Shown: piece by piece, positions 1 to 12,416 of the stretch
Layout of the letters: each line of letters opens with the position of its first letter
How positions within the stretch are numbered: the stretch's first letter is position 1
Assembly: GCA_033030425.1 (NCBI GenBank)
Contig: JAUFSD010000024.1
Coordinates: 682,001-746,000 of the forward strand
DNA: 64,000 bases
Direction: 5' to 3'
Source: Verpa conica
Lineage: Eukaryota > Ascomycota > Pezizomycetes > Pezizales > Morchellaceae
Notes under the pieces: model-generated
Databases searched by the model: none
What the model saw: the letters and a program-made list of their open reading frames with translations, nothing else
Told to the model about the DNA's origin: nothing
Made by a program: the position numbers and the translations under genes

Positions 1-3000
1 CGAAAGAACTTAATGATATTGAGGTTATTTCTCGCGGTTGGAGTTCCAGGTAGTTATTAGAGGTTGTTTTAAGTATATATAGGCTATTGTGAGAGAGAAT
101 TTTACCGGAGAATCGGAGAGATTTCTGAAGGCTTACCGGTTTAGGAAGATGTATTTTTTGGTGTAGTAATAACGCTTGGCAATGGCCCTATGCTAACCCA
201 AGCAAGAGGAGGCTCTCATTAGCTATTTTAGGGCAGGATTTATCCTGACGCCGAACTCACTAGTTCTCTTTTGTCTTAGACGCAACCGCCAATTCTTTTG
301 TGCTAGCGCTACAAGTAGCGCGCTAGTGTTTGAGGGTATTTGTAACGAGGCGTTTTTAGGTTGGAGTCAATTTAAAAACTAGGATAGGAAAGTTAGCTTA
401 TATCGTAAAGTGTAAACAAGTTGAGGTTGTAAGATCCCTTAGTAAGCCCACCAAACAAGGGTTGATGACATCCACTAGGTTTATTCCTTAAGCCACGCAG
501 CTTAGGGCTCCACCAGGTATCAAATCTCGGCCAATGTCTGTTTGTTATTGGTACTCTATAGAATAAAGTTAATGTTTTGTTTGTCTCACCTGCTAGATGA
601 GTGTGAATCAATGTGGTGGTTTAGATAACTCCTGCCGCTATAACTAGTACTTAGCTAAATATACATACATATGTGTATACTAAAAACTACGTATACAATA
701 TCAAATAATTAACTTGTGAAACAACCGGGTATCTTGCGTGACACGTTCACGAGGGTATTGACAGGGGGTCGCTTCCTGTGTCATTATGCCATAGTCGTAG
801 CGAGGGTAAAGGACCCCATAGTATGCTAATTTCCTGAAAACCTGGGCTAGGTCTTTAGGAGTCACTGTTGGAATGTTGGAAATAGTAAGTAGTGATGATA
901 AGAAGCGCTTATGGTGGAGAAATGGCATTCAGTTTCAAATCCCTTATACACAAGTATAGATGTGAAATTAGAATGGCTGGGGTATACTTTACACTCCAAC
1001 CGCTGTGGCTGAGCTTCTTAGGTGTTCGAGCTTCTCCCCTGTACCTAGCGCATTTTGTAAGAAAATCATACTAATCAGTAAGATTGCGGTTATGTAGTAC
1101 TATTAAAATGTCGCAATGTTATTAAACTCTTGTGGAAATAACTCGAGCGGGTAGACAGTCGGTTGTGGGGTATGGGCGCATGTAGTACAACCTCCGGTTT
1201 TGTCCAATCTCCTTAGGTAAACAAAATTGAGGTTATGATATAGAAGTGTAGAGTATAGGGATATCTAAGACAGTGGAGAAGATACAAAACTGGCACCATG
1301 CTAAGAGGTAAGACATTACTTTGATTCATCTCAACTTCTTTCCTCCCGGTGGGGGGTAAGAACATACAAATACGTTACCTGCTAGTCAAAGTCCCATAGC
1401 CTTTGTGAAATGAACCGTGCCCCATAAACTTTGACCTTATATGGTACGTGGACTCGGCCCGCCACGGGGTTACGGAATGACAAATTTTAGAGTAATCAGG
1501 TTGAAAACAGTACTATAGATCACGCTAAATTCCGTGGGGTAAGCTTTATATCACTAACTTAGAGCGGCGATTATGTGCACCTGGTAAAGCCTGTAGAGAA
1601 CCGCGCCCGGTTGCATATTGGAGCCGAGAAATAGGCTTACAAGACAGTACACGTACTAAAACCAATTACTCTTGGCTTACCGATAACAAAGACATAGAAT
1701 CAGAATATGACTCTGCTAGGGCCTTGGCGAGCGTCGAGTGATACACGGTGAGTTTCTACACCCAGCAATCGGCCCCATAAAGAAGTTACAAGCAACCACC
1801 GGCAGGGGAAAAAGGAAAAAATATGTCTAGAGCGGGCCAAGCCCTAGTATTAAGTAGTGGCTTCCAATATGCAATAGCCAGCGGGAGCTCTGTGCGTCAA
1901 TCTAAGACAAGGCTTTGGACCTGAGTATTTTCTTTCTTTTTCTACTTCATTTTTCGATGGGATCCCGCCTTTATTCAGATGATAAGTAAATAGCCAACTA
2001 TGTGCTCCTCTCCCACGATGTGCCACTCCGCCAAGGTCCCGGCTGAATGGTAACGAAAGTTCAGGGTTCGAGGTCCAGTAAAAGCGGACATAATACTAGA
2101 ACCACTATAGGGTGGTGGATCTGTTGGATCCCTGGTTCTAGGCATATCGTAGGAGCGGCCATCGGAATTGATTTTTTTTCGGAACTATCGACACACCGCA
2201 CGAGTAGATCCATACCAATTGAGTAGCCGATCGGAAATTCGCTAAAGATCAACCTCTTACAACCCGCTTGAGGATTGCGACGTACTCGGGGTAGGATAAT
2301 CTCGTCGTCAGACCTAGCTTATTAGGGTGTGTAGGAATAATTTCAACATGTATGTATCCTGATGGTAACGGCTTGGGTTCACCTTGACCTAGTGTGTCCT
2401 GAGCTTACATGCTCCTACTAGACAGATGTCTGAGGTTAGTCTGGTAGACAATACTTGCCTACTTATACCGATACCTATTTCATGTTTTCCCCGACGGGTA
2501 GATCTCCCGCTTGCACTCGGGCTGGGTTGTAGAGATAGACTAAGTAAAAACCTACCCTCGTATCTTATATGCCTCGGGGGGTCACTTACTCAGAGCCCTA
2601 AAAAGCAGAAAATGCCTTGAAAGTTGTAGCTAAAGCCTTAGTAAATGGCTGAGTATATCGGTAATACGAACATCCCGTCCCGCTGCATTTGAGTAAATAG
2701 GGAATATAGTCCAAGCCCCAAGAAAGGCACTTTTTCAGCTCAGCGGGGCAGCGGGTGCCTTAACTGATTTAATAATATTTTTCTGCAAGTAATACTGGGC
2801 TTGTGAGCATACGTATACATGCAATAATTCAGCTGGTAGGGATACATAAGCCATCAGATCCCAAGGAAGGAACCGCTATTTCGGTATTGAGGGTCTGGAT
2901 TGGAAATTTGGGCTGCAAGAAGGGGGGGAAAGTGAAATGGAAAAGAGTCAGTTTAGGATTCCTGCACCAGCTAGGCAGCGCTGGGGGGGATTTTCCACTT

Positions 3001-6000
3001 TCGTTGTTCCATGACACGTGGGATTTTCGTCCGATTCGTTACATGCCCAATACCCTGGTGTGGGAATTGTTTAGTTCGGCGTGACCTAAACCTTAAGCAC
3101 GTAACGTCTTAATTCACCACTAAGACCCAGTATTGGGATTAAAAGAACAGCACACCGGGTCCAGGAGTATTTTTGGAAATTTCAATAATATGTCAATAAC
3201 TGACTGGATGGTATTTTCTTACGTCAGTGACAGAATTTTCGCGTAAAAGGTTTCTATGGCGCAATTCGCTTTTCTAATTCGTGGCAGATTTAAAAAGAAA
3301 CCGAACCGTTGGGGATCAGCAGCTTTAGTATAGAAGTTGCTTCTTCTGTAACGTGGGTACCCCGGTATCGGAATAAATCGAGTACCGGTGAGAAATACGC
3401 TTGCTATCATTGCTACGTATACCTACCTGGGCACTTTGGGGCGTACCCCAAAGGCGAAAGGAATTCTTTCCCAGCGTGCTCACTCTTCTTTCAACCCGGG
3501 GAAAGCCGCAGGGTCAGGGCCCTAAGTAGCCTTGGCGATAGCTACCTAGTATTGGAGATTCAAATACCTGCGTTGCCACTAAATGTTTAAATAAACATTG
3601 GTTGCCACGCCCAAAGCCCTGCGCCAGTTCCTTCTTAGGAAAACCTAAAAAAACTATTGGCCTTATTTGCGGTGGTCGCTATAAACTCTAGCCAGTCCTT
3701 TGGCGACGATGGTATACTAACCTTGTAAACCATGTCTTACTGAATTTTTCAATGCCGTCACCGTTGGGTTGACCCGTGCCGGAAAACCGCGCAGGGGCTG
3801 TAGCTCATATCATCATAATTCGTGACTTGAATGTCGCAAAGGCCTGTGCGACGCGGCCGACCTGTGTTATGCAACCTGTCCCCCATATTGCCTCCCAAGA
3901 GAGATAGAGCGCACGATTTAGGGTACCTTGTATGTGTGTATATACTTATACTGTATCGGTCCAGAGTGTTCCTCAGGGTTTGCCCTGCTCCTGATAATTT
4001 TAAAGTTTCTTTTCGAAACGTATGTTAGGTAGTGGAGGGAACATTGCCGCTGTATCCATATAGATAGGCATTTGCATATCACTCGGCTTGGGTACTAATG
4101 CTGGCAGCATGGGCCGCGGCAGAATATGTATGACCTAAAGCAACATCCCGCAAGGTCTTCTAGACAGTTTCAGGACTAACTAAGGGAGTATCCCGGACTC
4201 AGTCACAAAGTCTGAGCTGCTCGTGTCATACCGGGACCAAACAAGAATTCTGTCGAGTAATGCTTCGCCAGAACGTGAGCCGACCGATGCCTCCGACTGG
4301 TGAGCAGGGTTGAGACCGAGACAGAATTTGTCGCTTGAGAATGAGAGAGGCCTGGAAATTAGTCTTATCCTAATTTGGAATGTTTCCCCTGTCTAACAAA
4401 GGCTTCCCCGCAACATCCCTCATCAAATCAGCGTAGGTGATCGGGGGAGCTATGCCGATCATAATCACAACACTCAGACAAGTGTAGTTAGTCTTTGAAT
4501 GTTCTAAAAAAAAACCAACCCTGCTTGAAAGTAACTTCTTTGACGACATCAACAACTCGGGAGTGGTTAAGTTCTGACAGGGGCGCCAACCACATCCGCG
4601 ATCTTTGCACCATGCGTGCATTTTTTTAACGTTTCTTTTTCCGTCCCCGTTCCCTCCTCTTCTAGATCAGCCACGGCCAGCTCCTTCTCTGTACTTGTCC
4701 TTTGTTGCACAACCATGGCATTGCGGCAGGTTCTTTAATTCTTTGACCACCTGTACATGTCTGTATTGACGTGGGTCTAGAGTCTGGTGTACATCACGCT
4801 ATTACACAGAATTATGTCCTCTACCTAGGATAGCCTTCAGTCAATTGAGGGGGCGGGGAAACAATTTGCTGATTAGATGTTGTTTCCCTATTACTATTGC
4901 AGGTATTTTCCATAGCTTTCCGGATACACGTATCCTAATAATACCCTTTTTTTTTATCTGAAAGGGTAACTACCCCTTCCCCCCTTCCGTTTGGACAGTT
5001 TTAGATCTGATCGTACATAGTTAATCCTGTACAAGACACATTTGCTTCGTTGCCAGCACCATGAACCGCTGGGGACGATCTGCTTGTTTGAGGGTTGTCA
5101 CGGCTGTTGGGGGTGGCGGGATATAGTGTATGGAGCGAGACAATGTGGTATAATCTACACTTGCTAATACACCAAACTGATCGAAACATCCATCACTGGG
5201 CAACTGCGAGCCGTGCGTTGGCGTATTGTAGCGACAAGGACGGCAAAGCCTGAATAGTACAGACAGGGAGCAGATTTGGAAGAAATAAGCAAGTAACTTT
5301 TCTTTCAATTCCGCGGTCCCCCCCCCCACCAATCGCTGCAGTCGTCACGACGACCAAAACCTGGAGTCCAAGGTTGCGCTGTCCAGTTAGTGTCCATCGA
5401 TCAATTGTGTCTCTCATCCGCTCGCTTCAGTTTCTCGCTTTTTTCTGTTCTTTCTCCTACCTCTTTTTCATCTACTTCTATCCCTCACCTCATCCTATAT
5501 CCTCTGTACCTCCCCCCCTTACTCCTCCCCCTCCCTTCCTCATCCTGACAGTCGTTTTTAACACTGCACTCGTTTGATCACCCGCACTCTGTCCAACAGT
5601 CGCTACTGTGCGTCAATTGAGTATTTGTGTTGTGGTTTTCTTTGCTTTTCCCTTGCAAAAAATAATTCAATGTAAGCATCTAATCTATCTCCCTGCAACT
5701 TGATATTTAAATGTCACGTTACATATTTGCTAACCTGCTTGCCATATTCTTTTCCCATAGAATCCGTATCCCGCTGTTTACTGCATACTCCCGTTAAAGT
5801 CGCCTAGGACCATCTAACCCTGATAGAAATCGTTTACGTTCACTCAAGAACCAGTGGCTTGTATCGTTCTGCCTTACAGCTATCATCTTTGTTCAATCGT
5901 TAAACACCACAGATACAGCCATTTTATCACCCTGCAGCCAGAAAGAGAGGGTCTCAGCTATTAAGATCGTTGTCGGTCTGTAGTAGCGTATCTAATATAC

Positions 6001-6048
6001 TGCTACTCATCTTCGGTACGCTGTTACTGATTACCAAAACTGCCCGCC
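1..6048. other. Gene-free region and 5' flank of the first gene
   Basis: I see no convincing gene. Open frames are short (under about 105 codons), overlap on both strands and match no family I recognise. From about 5430 to 5570 the + strand is strongly pyrimidine-rich, as is common just upstream of fungal transcription starts, so the last 500-600 bases are probably promoter and 5' UTR of the gene starting at 6049. The rest could be old, mutated transposon sequence, but no terminal repeats or transposase motifs survive that I can see. Confidence 0.6.
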
Positions 6049-7488
6049 ATGAGTTTCTGGAATCATATGAAGTTGTGGGAGAAGATGTTACTGGTTTGTT
6101 TACCCTCATAAGCCAGGTCTTTTGGGATCCACTAACTTAGATTTTCTTCAAAGGTATTGGCTGTTGGGATGCTGTTGACGTTACTTGCTGCATGTGGTAA
6201 ATTAATATACAACAATCTACGGGTCAAGAAACATACAAAGCTTGCAGAGGCCAGGAAGTCACATTTGGAAAGCATGCGTGGGAGCGATTATGTTGAGCCC
6301 AAGACAGACGAAATTCCGTTTGGGATTAAGGCAATAGAGGCAGGGGTGGAAGTAGAAGGGATTTATATTTCACGACCCACTACACCTGCTCGCTACACCC
6401 AAAGCCAGGCTACTCTCGTAGCCTCCGATGTAGAGAGTCAGAAGTCCCATGGCCGGGGACCTCCAAGCCCTAGGTTTTCTCAGGGGAACGCCTCCGGGAG
6501 CTCATCTCCTGCGCCCTCAATGAAAAGTGGTCGGCCAAATGTCTATCAGCCTAGCCCCTACGTACAGCTTCCACCTGCAACCTATGCCGGAGTCTCTTCA
6601 GTTCGCTCAAGTGCATCTTCCCTAAACACCACACCACCTATTACCCGTTCGTCCTCCACTGAGAAAGTCCAGGCCTCTATGGGACAGGACTGGCAAGGGA
6701 AATCCATCCCAACCCTTCCTGATGCTGACACCCTTGCGAGATTAGAGGGAAGGCATTCACAGTCTGGTTATGATTACCACAAGAGCGGCAAGCGAGGCTC
6801 AAGTAGAACGCCTAGTCCTCCAGAGAGTCAGATTTCTCCAAGTCTTCCATCAGTAGACGAGAACGAAGTCTCAGAGGAGTCATCTCGTGAATCTGATTCC
6901 AGCCTCGAGCGCCCTAAGCACCCTAGATACTCACGACCAGGGATATTGGCAACACACTCTACGCCCTCGCTTCCGTCGACTCAAGTACATCACCCAGTGT
7001 CTGAATCAACCCAAGGAGATCTTTCACTCCTTCATACCCATCGGTTATCACACGCTGCTGAAGTTGGTCAACTTCTTCCCCGCCGGAGACAATCCGCGAA
7101 TCTTGGTACCCCCTCAGCTAGTGAGCAGCAAGGGTCTCAACCTTTTTACTCGCAAGCTACATCTGATCCAGTATACGCTCTGGACATTGCCATCCCAAAG
7201 AGTGGACTTGAAGGGCTTCAGTATCCCTCACTGTTACAAATGTCGGGTTCCTCATCGAAGCAAAGCGATGGCTTATTTGATGGTAGTACCTGGCTTACAG
7301 GGTCAGGGAGTGATATAAAAGATACAAGTAGGAGTGGTTCCTCAGGGGCAGCAGCAAAAGACGAGGCCTTGCGTGTTTCCCCCGGTTCTGAATCTGGGTC
7401 ACCTGAACGGAAATCGAAGGGTAAGGGGAAGAAATTACAAAAGAAAAGTAAAGGCTCGATGGATGTGGATTTGGAGGCTCAAAAATAA
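6049..7488 (+). CDS. Conserved-looking fungal hypothetical protein with N-terminal membrane anchor
   Basis: Two exons, 6049-6093 and 6154-7488, give 459 residues. The 60-nt intron starts GTTTGT, has an ACTAAC branch site and ends AAAG. The start is the first ATG, in a good context (CCGCCATGA), and adds a short amphipathic lead to the long frame. Residues about 12-28 are strongly hydrophobic (VLAVGMLLTLLAACG), followed by basic residues, so a signal anchor with a cytosolic tail is likely. The tail is low-complexity and rich in Ser, Pro and Thr, with TP/SP dipeptides that look like phosphorylation targets, and ends in a Lys-rich stretch (about residues 435-450). I recognise no catalytic domain and assign no function. 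The protein could be a membrane-tethered scaffold, but that is inference. Confidence 0.75.
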
Positions 7489-8798
7489 GGGGGGGTTATT
7501 CTCGTTTCCTTTGTTTCTTGATGACTGGCTTTGATTTTTCTTTTTGGAGGACCAAAACAACGAATTGACGGTACTCACGGTTCAGGCGCTCTATGGTGCA
7601 GCATAAGTTTCTTACTTTCTTACTCTCATTTACACAGACGGCGTTCATTTATTTAGATAGGTACATAAGGGGGGGGTTGGGTTGGCGGAGGTTCATTCAG
7701 ACGGCGACGCTTTAACCATGTTTACTTTTTGTGGCTTTTTATTCTTTTTTCTGGGTGAAGTATATTTTTCATTTGCTTGATGCTACCATAAGTAGTTTGG
7801 GGTCTGAATTTGTCTTGAGCACTTGATCGTTGCTGGTCGAGCAAGCAAAAGGAGAGTTGGGTAACGAGGGATGGGGCATGGATCTTGGGCTGAAGTTGGA
7901 AAAAAGTTAGCGAAAATAGCGAATCGGGGATTATTATTTAGCACCCTTAATATCTAATTATCTGTCTACATATGTGTTTCCTTTTCTCGCTTTTGACATC
8001 ATGCAACCCTTCATTAGGAAATGCAAGACATCTATATAGCTCATATGGCTCAGCTACTGTTTTCTATCAAAAAGATCCCTGGTCTTATTTGATGTTTGAC
8101 CTCTACATCTTGCCTATAATTCTTGCAGGAAACAGGGGCAGCAGGTATACGTAAGAATCCTTTGACCTTGCATGTACTAGTACACGGGGATTGGTCTTAG
8201 CTACTGACAACAAAACATGCTCAGTAAAACACGTAGTGAGGGTTAGTGACCCAGATACTAAAGCCTATGTGGGAACAGAACCGAAAAGCTTGGCATTGGT
8301 GCAGAAGCCTGTGCAAGGATTTAGCGTAACATGCGGTGCCGAGAAATGGGGGATCATGTCATTTAGGTATGTACTGAAATAGGCTAAGCTGGGCAAACTA
8401 CTAGTAGAAGGGGAAATTGATCAGTAGGATTCGAAATCAACACATCAAGAATAGAGAGTGCTAATAGGGCTACGCCTATAAGAGTGCTTGCGGAGTACAT
8501 GATGTATGTGATTGTCCCATTTCTTTTTCCTCGCCTAAAAGAGTCACCCTACATGTGAGTGGTGGATTTCGTAGCAAGTAGAAGGTACAAACTCCAACAC
8601 GGCACGGTGTAATCCCCGAGCAACTAACTACTGCGTGGACAGTTGTATGTACATATTCAGCCCGATTCCTTATATGGACACCAACTCATGTTTTAAGTAT
8701 AGTATGGTTTTTTTTCCCTCTTCCTCGCTGTCCCTATAGGAATGAATTATTTCTCTTTATCCAAATTCCGCCAAGGAAGGTGCTAAACGAGTTTTTCT
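7489..8798. other. Intergenic region between convergent genes
   Basis: This stretch separates the membrane-anchored protein gene (+) from PUF6 (-), which converge here. It should hold both 3' UTRs. T-rich tracts follow 7489, and poly-T/A runs near 8708-8720 could serve PUF6 3' end formation on the minus strand. Short frames around 7972-8382 have no recognisable domain and no splice context, so I do not call a gene. Confidence 0.6.
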
Positions 8799-11271
8799 TT
8801 ACTTGAGCGCCTCAAGGATAACTGTGGACCCTTTGTTCCCATCCTCGGCTGCAGACTTCAGCCTCGCGATTAACTTCTTCTCCTTTAGCTCCTTGCGCAG
8901 ATCGGACCCGTGCTCAAAGCCTTCCGCTTCAAGTAGACCAACGACAACGAAGGAACCTGCACCCGTTGCCCATGCGGGGAGGTGAGGCTTGATCTTGGGG
9001 TAGAGGATATTGTGGAAATTAATTGGGGGCTTGATGACTAGAGAATCCCGGAGAAGTTTAATTAGCATTTGGGAGAGGTTTTGTTTCTGCTTCTTTTTTT
9101 TCTCTTTCTTTTTTTATATTTTGGTGGAGAGGAATTGCGTAAAAAGAAAGATGGTGAAAGGGTCAGGGTAGTGATGTGGGGGGTGGAGAGCTTGGAGCTG
9201 GTGTAACGTACCTTCGACCTTCTTCTCCTTTGGATTATAGTGTCCACCAGCCACGAGTGTCTTTAACATTCTCCCGCCGAAAGCTGTTCCTACAATATGA
9301 TCCTTAGTGGTTGGGTCGCCTGTGGCCTGTTCTGCGACCTTCTCTAGTGCAGTGGCTTTGTCACCTATGGGGTAAGTTGGGTTAGCGTTGGCAACTAAAA
9401 AAGCTTAACTTTGCTAATGAGGAATGTGGCTTACCGCTGGCGCCCAACAGAACTTCAGTGATGAACTGACAGCCAAATGAACTGGCGCACAAAGGCCCAG
9501 TGTTTTCGGTAGTTCCCTCTATCAGAATAGGCGAGAGGTGGTTTCTCAGCTCTAACTGACGTGTTCCGGGATCTTTTTTGCTACATGTTTAGGGGCTATG
9601 TTAGGGGGTGTTTTTATGACTTGAAGAAAAGTGGCTTTTGTACGCACCTAGTTGTCTGGCGAAGCTCGTCTAGTTCCTTGAAAACGGGAAGTGCCGAGGG
9701 GGGGAGAAGGCTTGGCTTACGCCCAACAAAGGGGTATAGTATTGCGATCCGGCCGGTCTTGTCGCTTGCAAGACTTAGGAGGTATTGCTTGAAATCAGAA
9801 AACAGGGTCTTTGCCACGAAGACAGTGTCATCAACGGTCTCAAAGGCTGCCAGAAGGACGAGATAGCCCTTTTCGTCTGTTGCAAGTTGTACAACAGAGT
9901 TTTTTAGCGCTTTTATCATTACTTTTCGGTCCTGGTTGAGGTTAGTATGATGGCATTGATTTATAAAGGGTGCTGTTTTGTACCTTTGCAGTTCCCAGGG
10001 CCAGACATCGCATAACAACCTGGGCACCATCCTTTGTGAACGCGATACCCTCAACGTGCTCTTTTACCAGCTCGATGAATTCTGCTACCTCAGTACTGCC
10101 AGACCTTACGTTTAAAAGATACTCGAGCATGGCTTTATGAAGAATACTGAAGAAGATAGCCCCCTTATCAACCACGCTCGAAAGAAGGTCGAGTACAGAC
10201 TTCATAATGACAGCCCTCTTATCAGGTGTTTTCTCAAGAATATCTTTCAATGACATTGTCGCATCCTTCTCATCTTTGAAGAGTGCAAACTCGACACCGT
10301 AAAACTCACGAAGAAGCATGGCCTTCTGTACTGAGTTCGCATACTCTCTAAAACAGTCTTCAATGACGAAAGATGCTTCACGGTGCTTGATTAGTTTTCG
10401 CACGCTCCCGTAGAATTCTTCAACGACCATTTTTTTCGTCTCTGGGGTGCCATAGTGCATCATCTTGACCACTAGGTATTTTCCATAACTGCCTAGATTT
10501 GAAGACAAATAGAAGTCAATGATCATCCTTCCCCTATCAGCTTTCCAGGGAAAAAGGAGTGCCTTACTCTGCGCCAGATCAACATATGTTCCCTTCAACT
10601 CCACTGCAATATTCTCCTTCGTCTTTTTATCTCCATACTTCAATGCAGTCTGTACAATCCTTGAAGCATCGTGCTTGAAAACCAGATCTTTGACGTTTCC
10701 TTTGATTAGTTTAGACAATTCCTCGATAAGTGCTTTTCGTTCATCGGCAGGTAATTGCCGCCTTCTGATTTGTTCCCAGATTTTTTTTCCTCTTATGAGA
10801 ATATTTCCTAGTGGCTTCGCCTGCTTACGTTCCGCTGCAAGTCGTTTCTGTTCTACGTGCGACTCTTTTGATTTTGAAGCTGCCGGAAGGGAATGAGCAC
10901 ATTAGTTCTCGCTAAATTGATTCCCATCCGATTGAACTCTTGCAAGACCACTCACATCCAGTCCCAGGTTCAGTGCTCCCATTTGGATTTCTATCAGTAT
11001 CCATCTCTTCGCGTCCCTTGTCCTCTCCCTCCGCCTCACTCCCGTCGTCTTTAATGCCCACAAACACATCATCTGATTCATCGCTACCAGACTCCACATT
11101 TAGTGCCGGTTTCGACTTTAGCTTAGTAGCGATAATAGGTTTCTTGCTCCTCTTAGCTTCGACATCTTGTTTGCTGTTCTTCTTTGAGGACTTTTCAGAG
11201 GATTCCTTCCCATATTTTGGCTTTTTACTTGCTATGGGGTAGTTGTCCTGTTTCCGTTTTGGCGCCGCCAT
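8799..11271 (-). CDS. PUF6: Pumilio-family RNA-binding ribosome biogenesis factor PUF6
   Basis: Seven exons on the minus strand: 10956-11271, 10568-10879, 9984-10492, 9644-9931, 9435-9549, 9212-9364 and 8799-9037, total 643 residues. The first 95 or so residues are Lys- and acid-rich, as in nucleolar proteins. The middle carries PUF repeats with the family hallmarks (VFKHDASRIVQTALKYG; YGKYLVVKMM; GCQFITEVLLGA), and the C-terminal half is the CPL domain typical of PUF6/PUM3. Known role of the family: large-subunit assembly and, in yeast, ASH1 mRNA repression. The exon 4/5 junction is the least certain; I used a GTACAA donor because the stronger-looking GTGCGT leads to a stop. The last acceptor (TCTCTAG at 9038-9043) was chosen because it gives the expected VIKPPINFHNILY. 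The gene is divergent from NIP7 with 249 bp between the starts. Confidence 0.92.
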
Positions 11272-11520
11272 TGTGATTCTGTTGGTATAGTGAGCGAAAA
11301 GAACTATTAAGATTTTCCGGGAAGAGCACAGCAAACAAATAATAAAAAAACCACCGCAATTGAAAGCCAATCCCCACGGAAAAATTTCGAGAGTCTTGGC
11401 TGTACTGCATAGTTAGTTACCCTGTTCACATAGAGCCGCAACGCAAAAGCTTCCACTAAACATGTCGAGAGGAAAAAAAACTTATAACTCCAATCCCGTT
11501 CACATATAAACCTATCTATA
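11272..11520. promoter_or_regulatory. Shared divergent promoter of PUF6 and NIP7 with RRPE-like element
   Basis: The 249 bp between two ribosome-assembly genes contain GGAAAAATTTC at 11378-11388. This matches the core of the yeast rRNA-processing element (RRPE, TGAAAAATTT). No PAC box (GCGATGAG) is visible. One shared control region driving both genes is an inference from arrangement and motif. Confidence 0.5.
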
Positions 11521-12180
11521 ATGCGTCCTCTCACCGACATAGAAACTGAGCGTCTCTTTGAGAAACTGGCAAATTATATTGGCCGTAACATTACCCACCT
11601 AATTGACCGCCCCGACGACCCCCACTGTTTCCGAATCCAGCGAGACCGGGTCTACTATGTCCGAGAATCCATCGCGAAGCTTGCCACTTCTGTTTCCCGC
11701 GATTCTCTCCTCTCCCTCGGAACTTGTTTGGGGAAGTTTACAAAGACTGGAAAGTTCAAGCTCCATATCACTGCACTGGACCATGTTGCCCAACACGCAA
11801 AATATAAGGTCTGGGTGAAGCCGAATGGTGAGATGCCATATCTTTATGGGAATAATGTCGTCAAGGCCCATGTGGGTAGGATAAGTGAAGATACGCCGGA
11901 GCATCAAGGGGTGGTTGTATATTCTATGAATGATACGCCATTGGTTAGTTTCCCCTTCTCTCTCTCTCAGGGACGATGGAGGGGCAGAGTACTAATCTGA
12001 GCTGTAGGGATTTGGAGTAACTGCGAGATCGACGGCAGAGGTGAGACGGCTTGATCCTACTAGCATCACAGCTTTCAGGCAAGCTGATGTTGGAGAGTAT
12101 CTGAGAGATGTAAGTCCATAGTTTAAATCCCATACTTGTCTTTTGTATCTAACATCTCACAGGAAGACACATTGTTTTAA
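11521..12180 (+). CDS. NIP7: 60S ribosome assembly factor NIP7
   Basis: Three exons, 11521-11943, 12008-12109 and 12163-12180, encode 180 residues, close to the 181 of yeast Nip7. The protein starts [13 protein letters not shown] and ends YLRDEDTLF; both ends are typical of the family. The last exon has only five sense codons and the stop, after a 53-nt intron with a CTAAC branch site. Nip7 has an N-terminal alpha/beta domain and a C-terminal PUA domain that binds RNA; it is needed for 27S pre-rRNA processing and 60S assembly in the nucleolus. It is divergent from PUF6, which works in the same pathway, and converges with RPT2. Confidence 0.96.
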
Positions 12181-12416
12181 ATATGAATCCCCCAAAGTTA
12201 AACTTACTTTTACAATGAATGTTCATGGCGTTCTATTATTTATGGGTTACTTTGTAAATAATATCACTTTAGGCAAAATTTAAAATATAGCAATTTGGGA
12301 TGCTAAGGTCCAAAACCTTAGTATTGAGAAGGAGCGCTATGATACAAAAGTAGAAAGAATGAATTATCCATCATCACCCATCATCATATTTGTACTTTGG
12401 CCTCTAACTAAAAATT

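Noticed and set aside
393..611. Minus-strand frame with a WWSPKLRGLRNK segment reminiscent of LINE endonuclease ends
   Set aside because: The match is a few residues, and neither neighbouring frame extends it into a reverse transcriptase or endonuclease.
2050..2080. GGTTCGAGGTCC resembling a tRNA B box
   Set aside because: No A box at the right distance upstream and no cloverleaf pairing.
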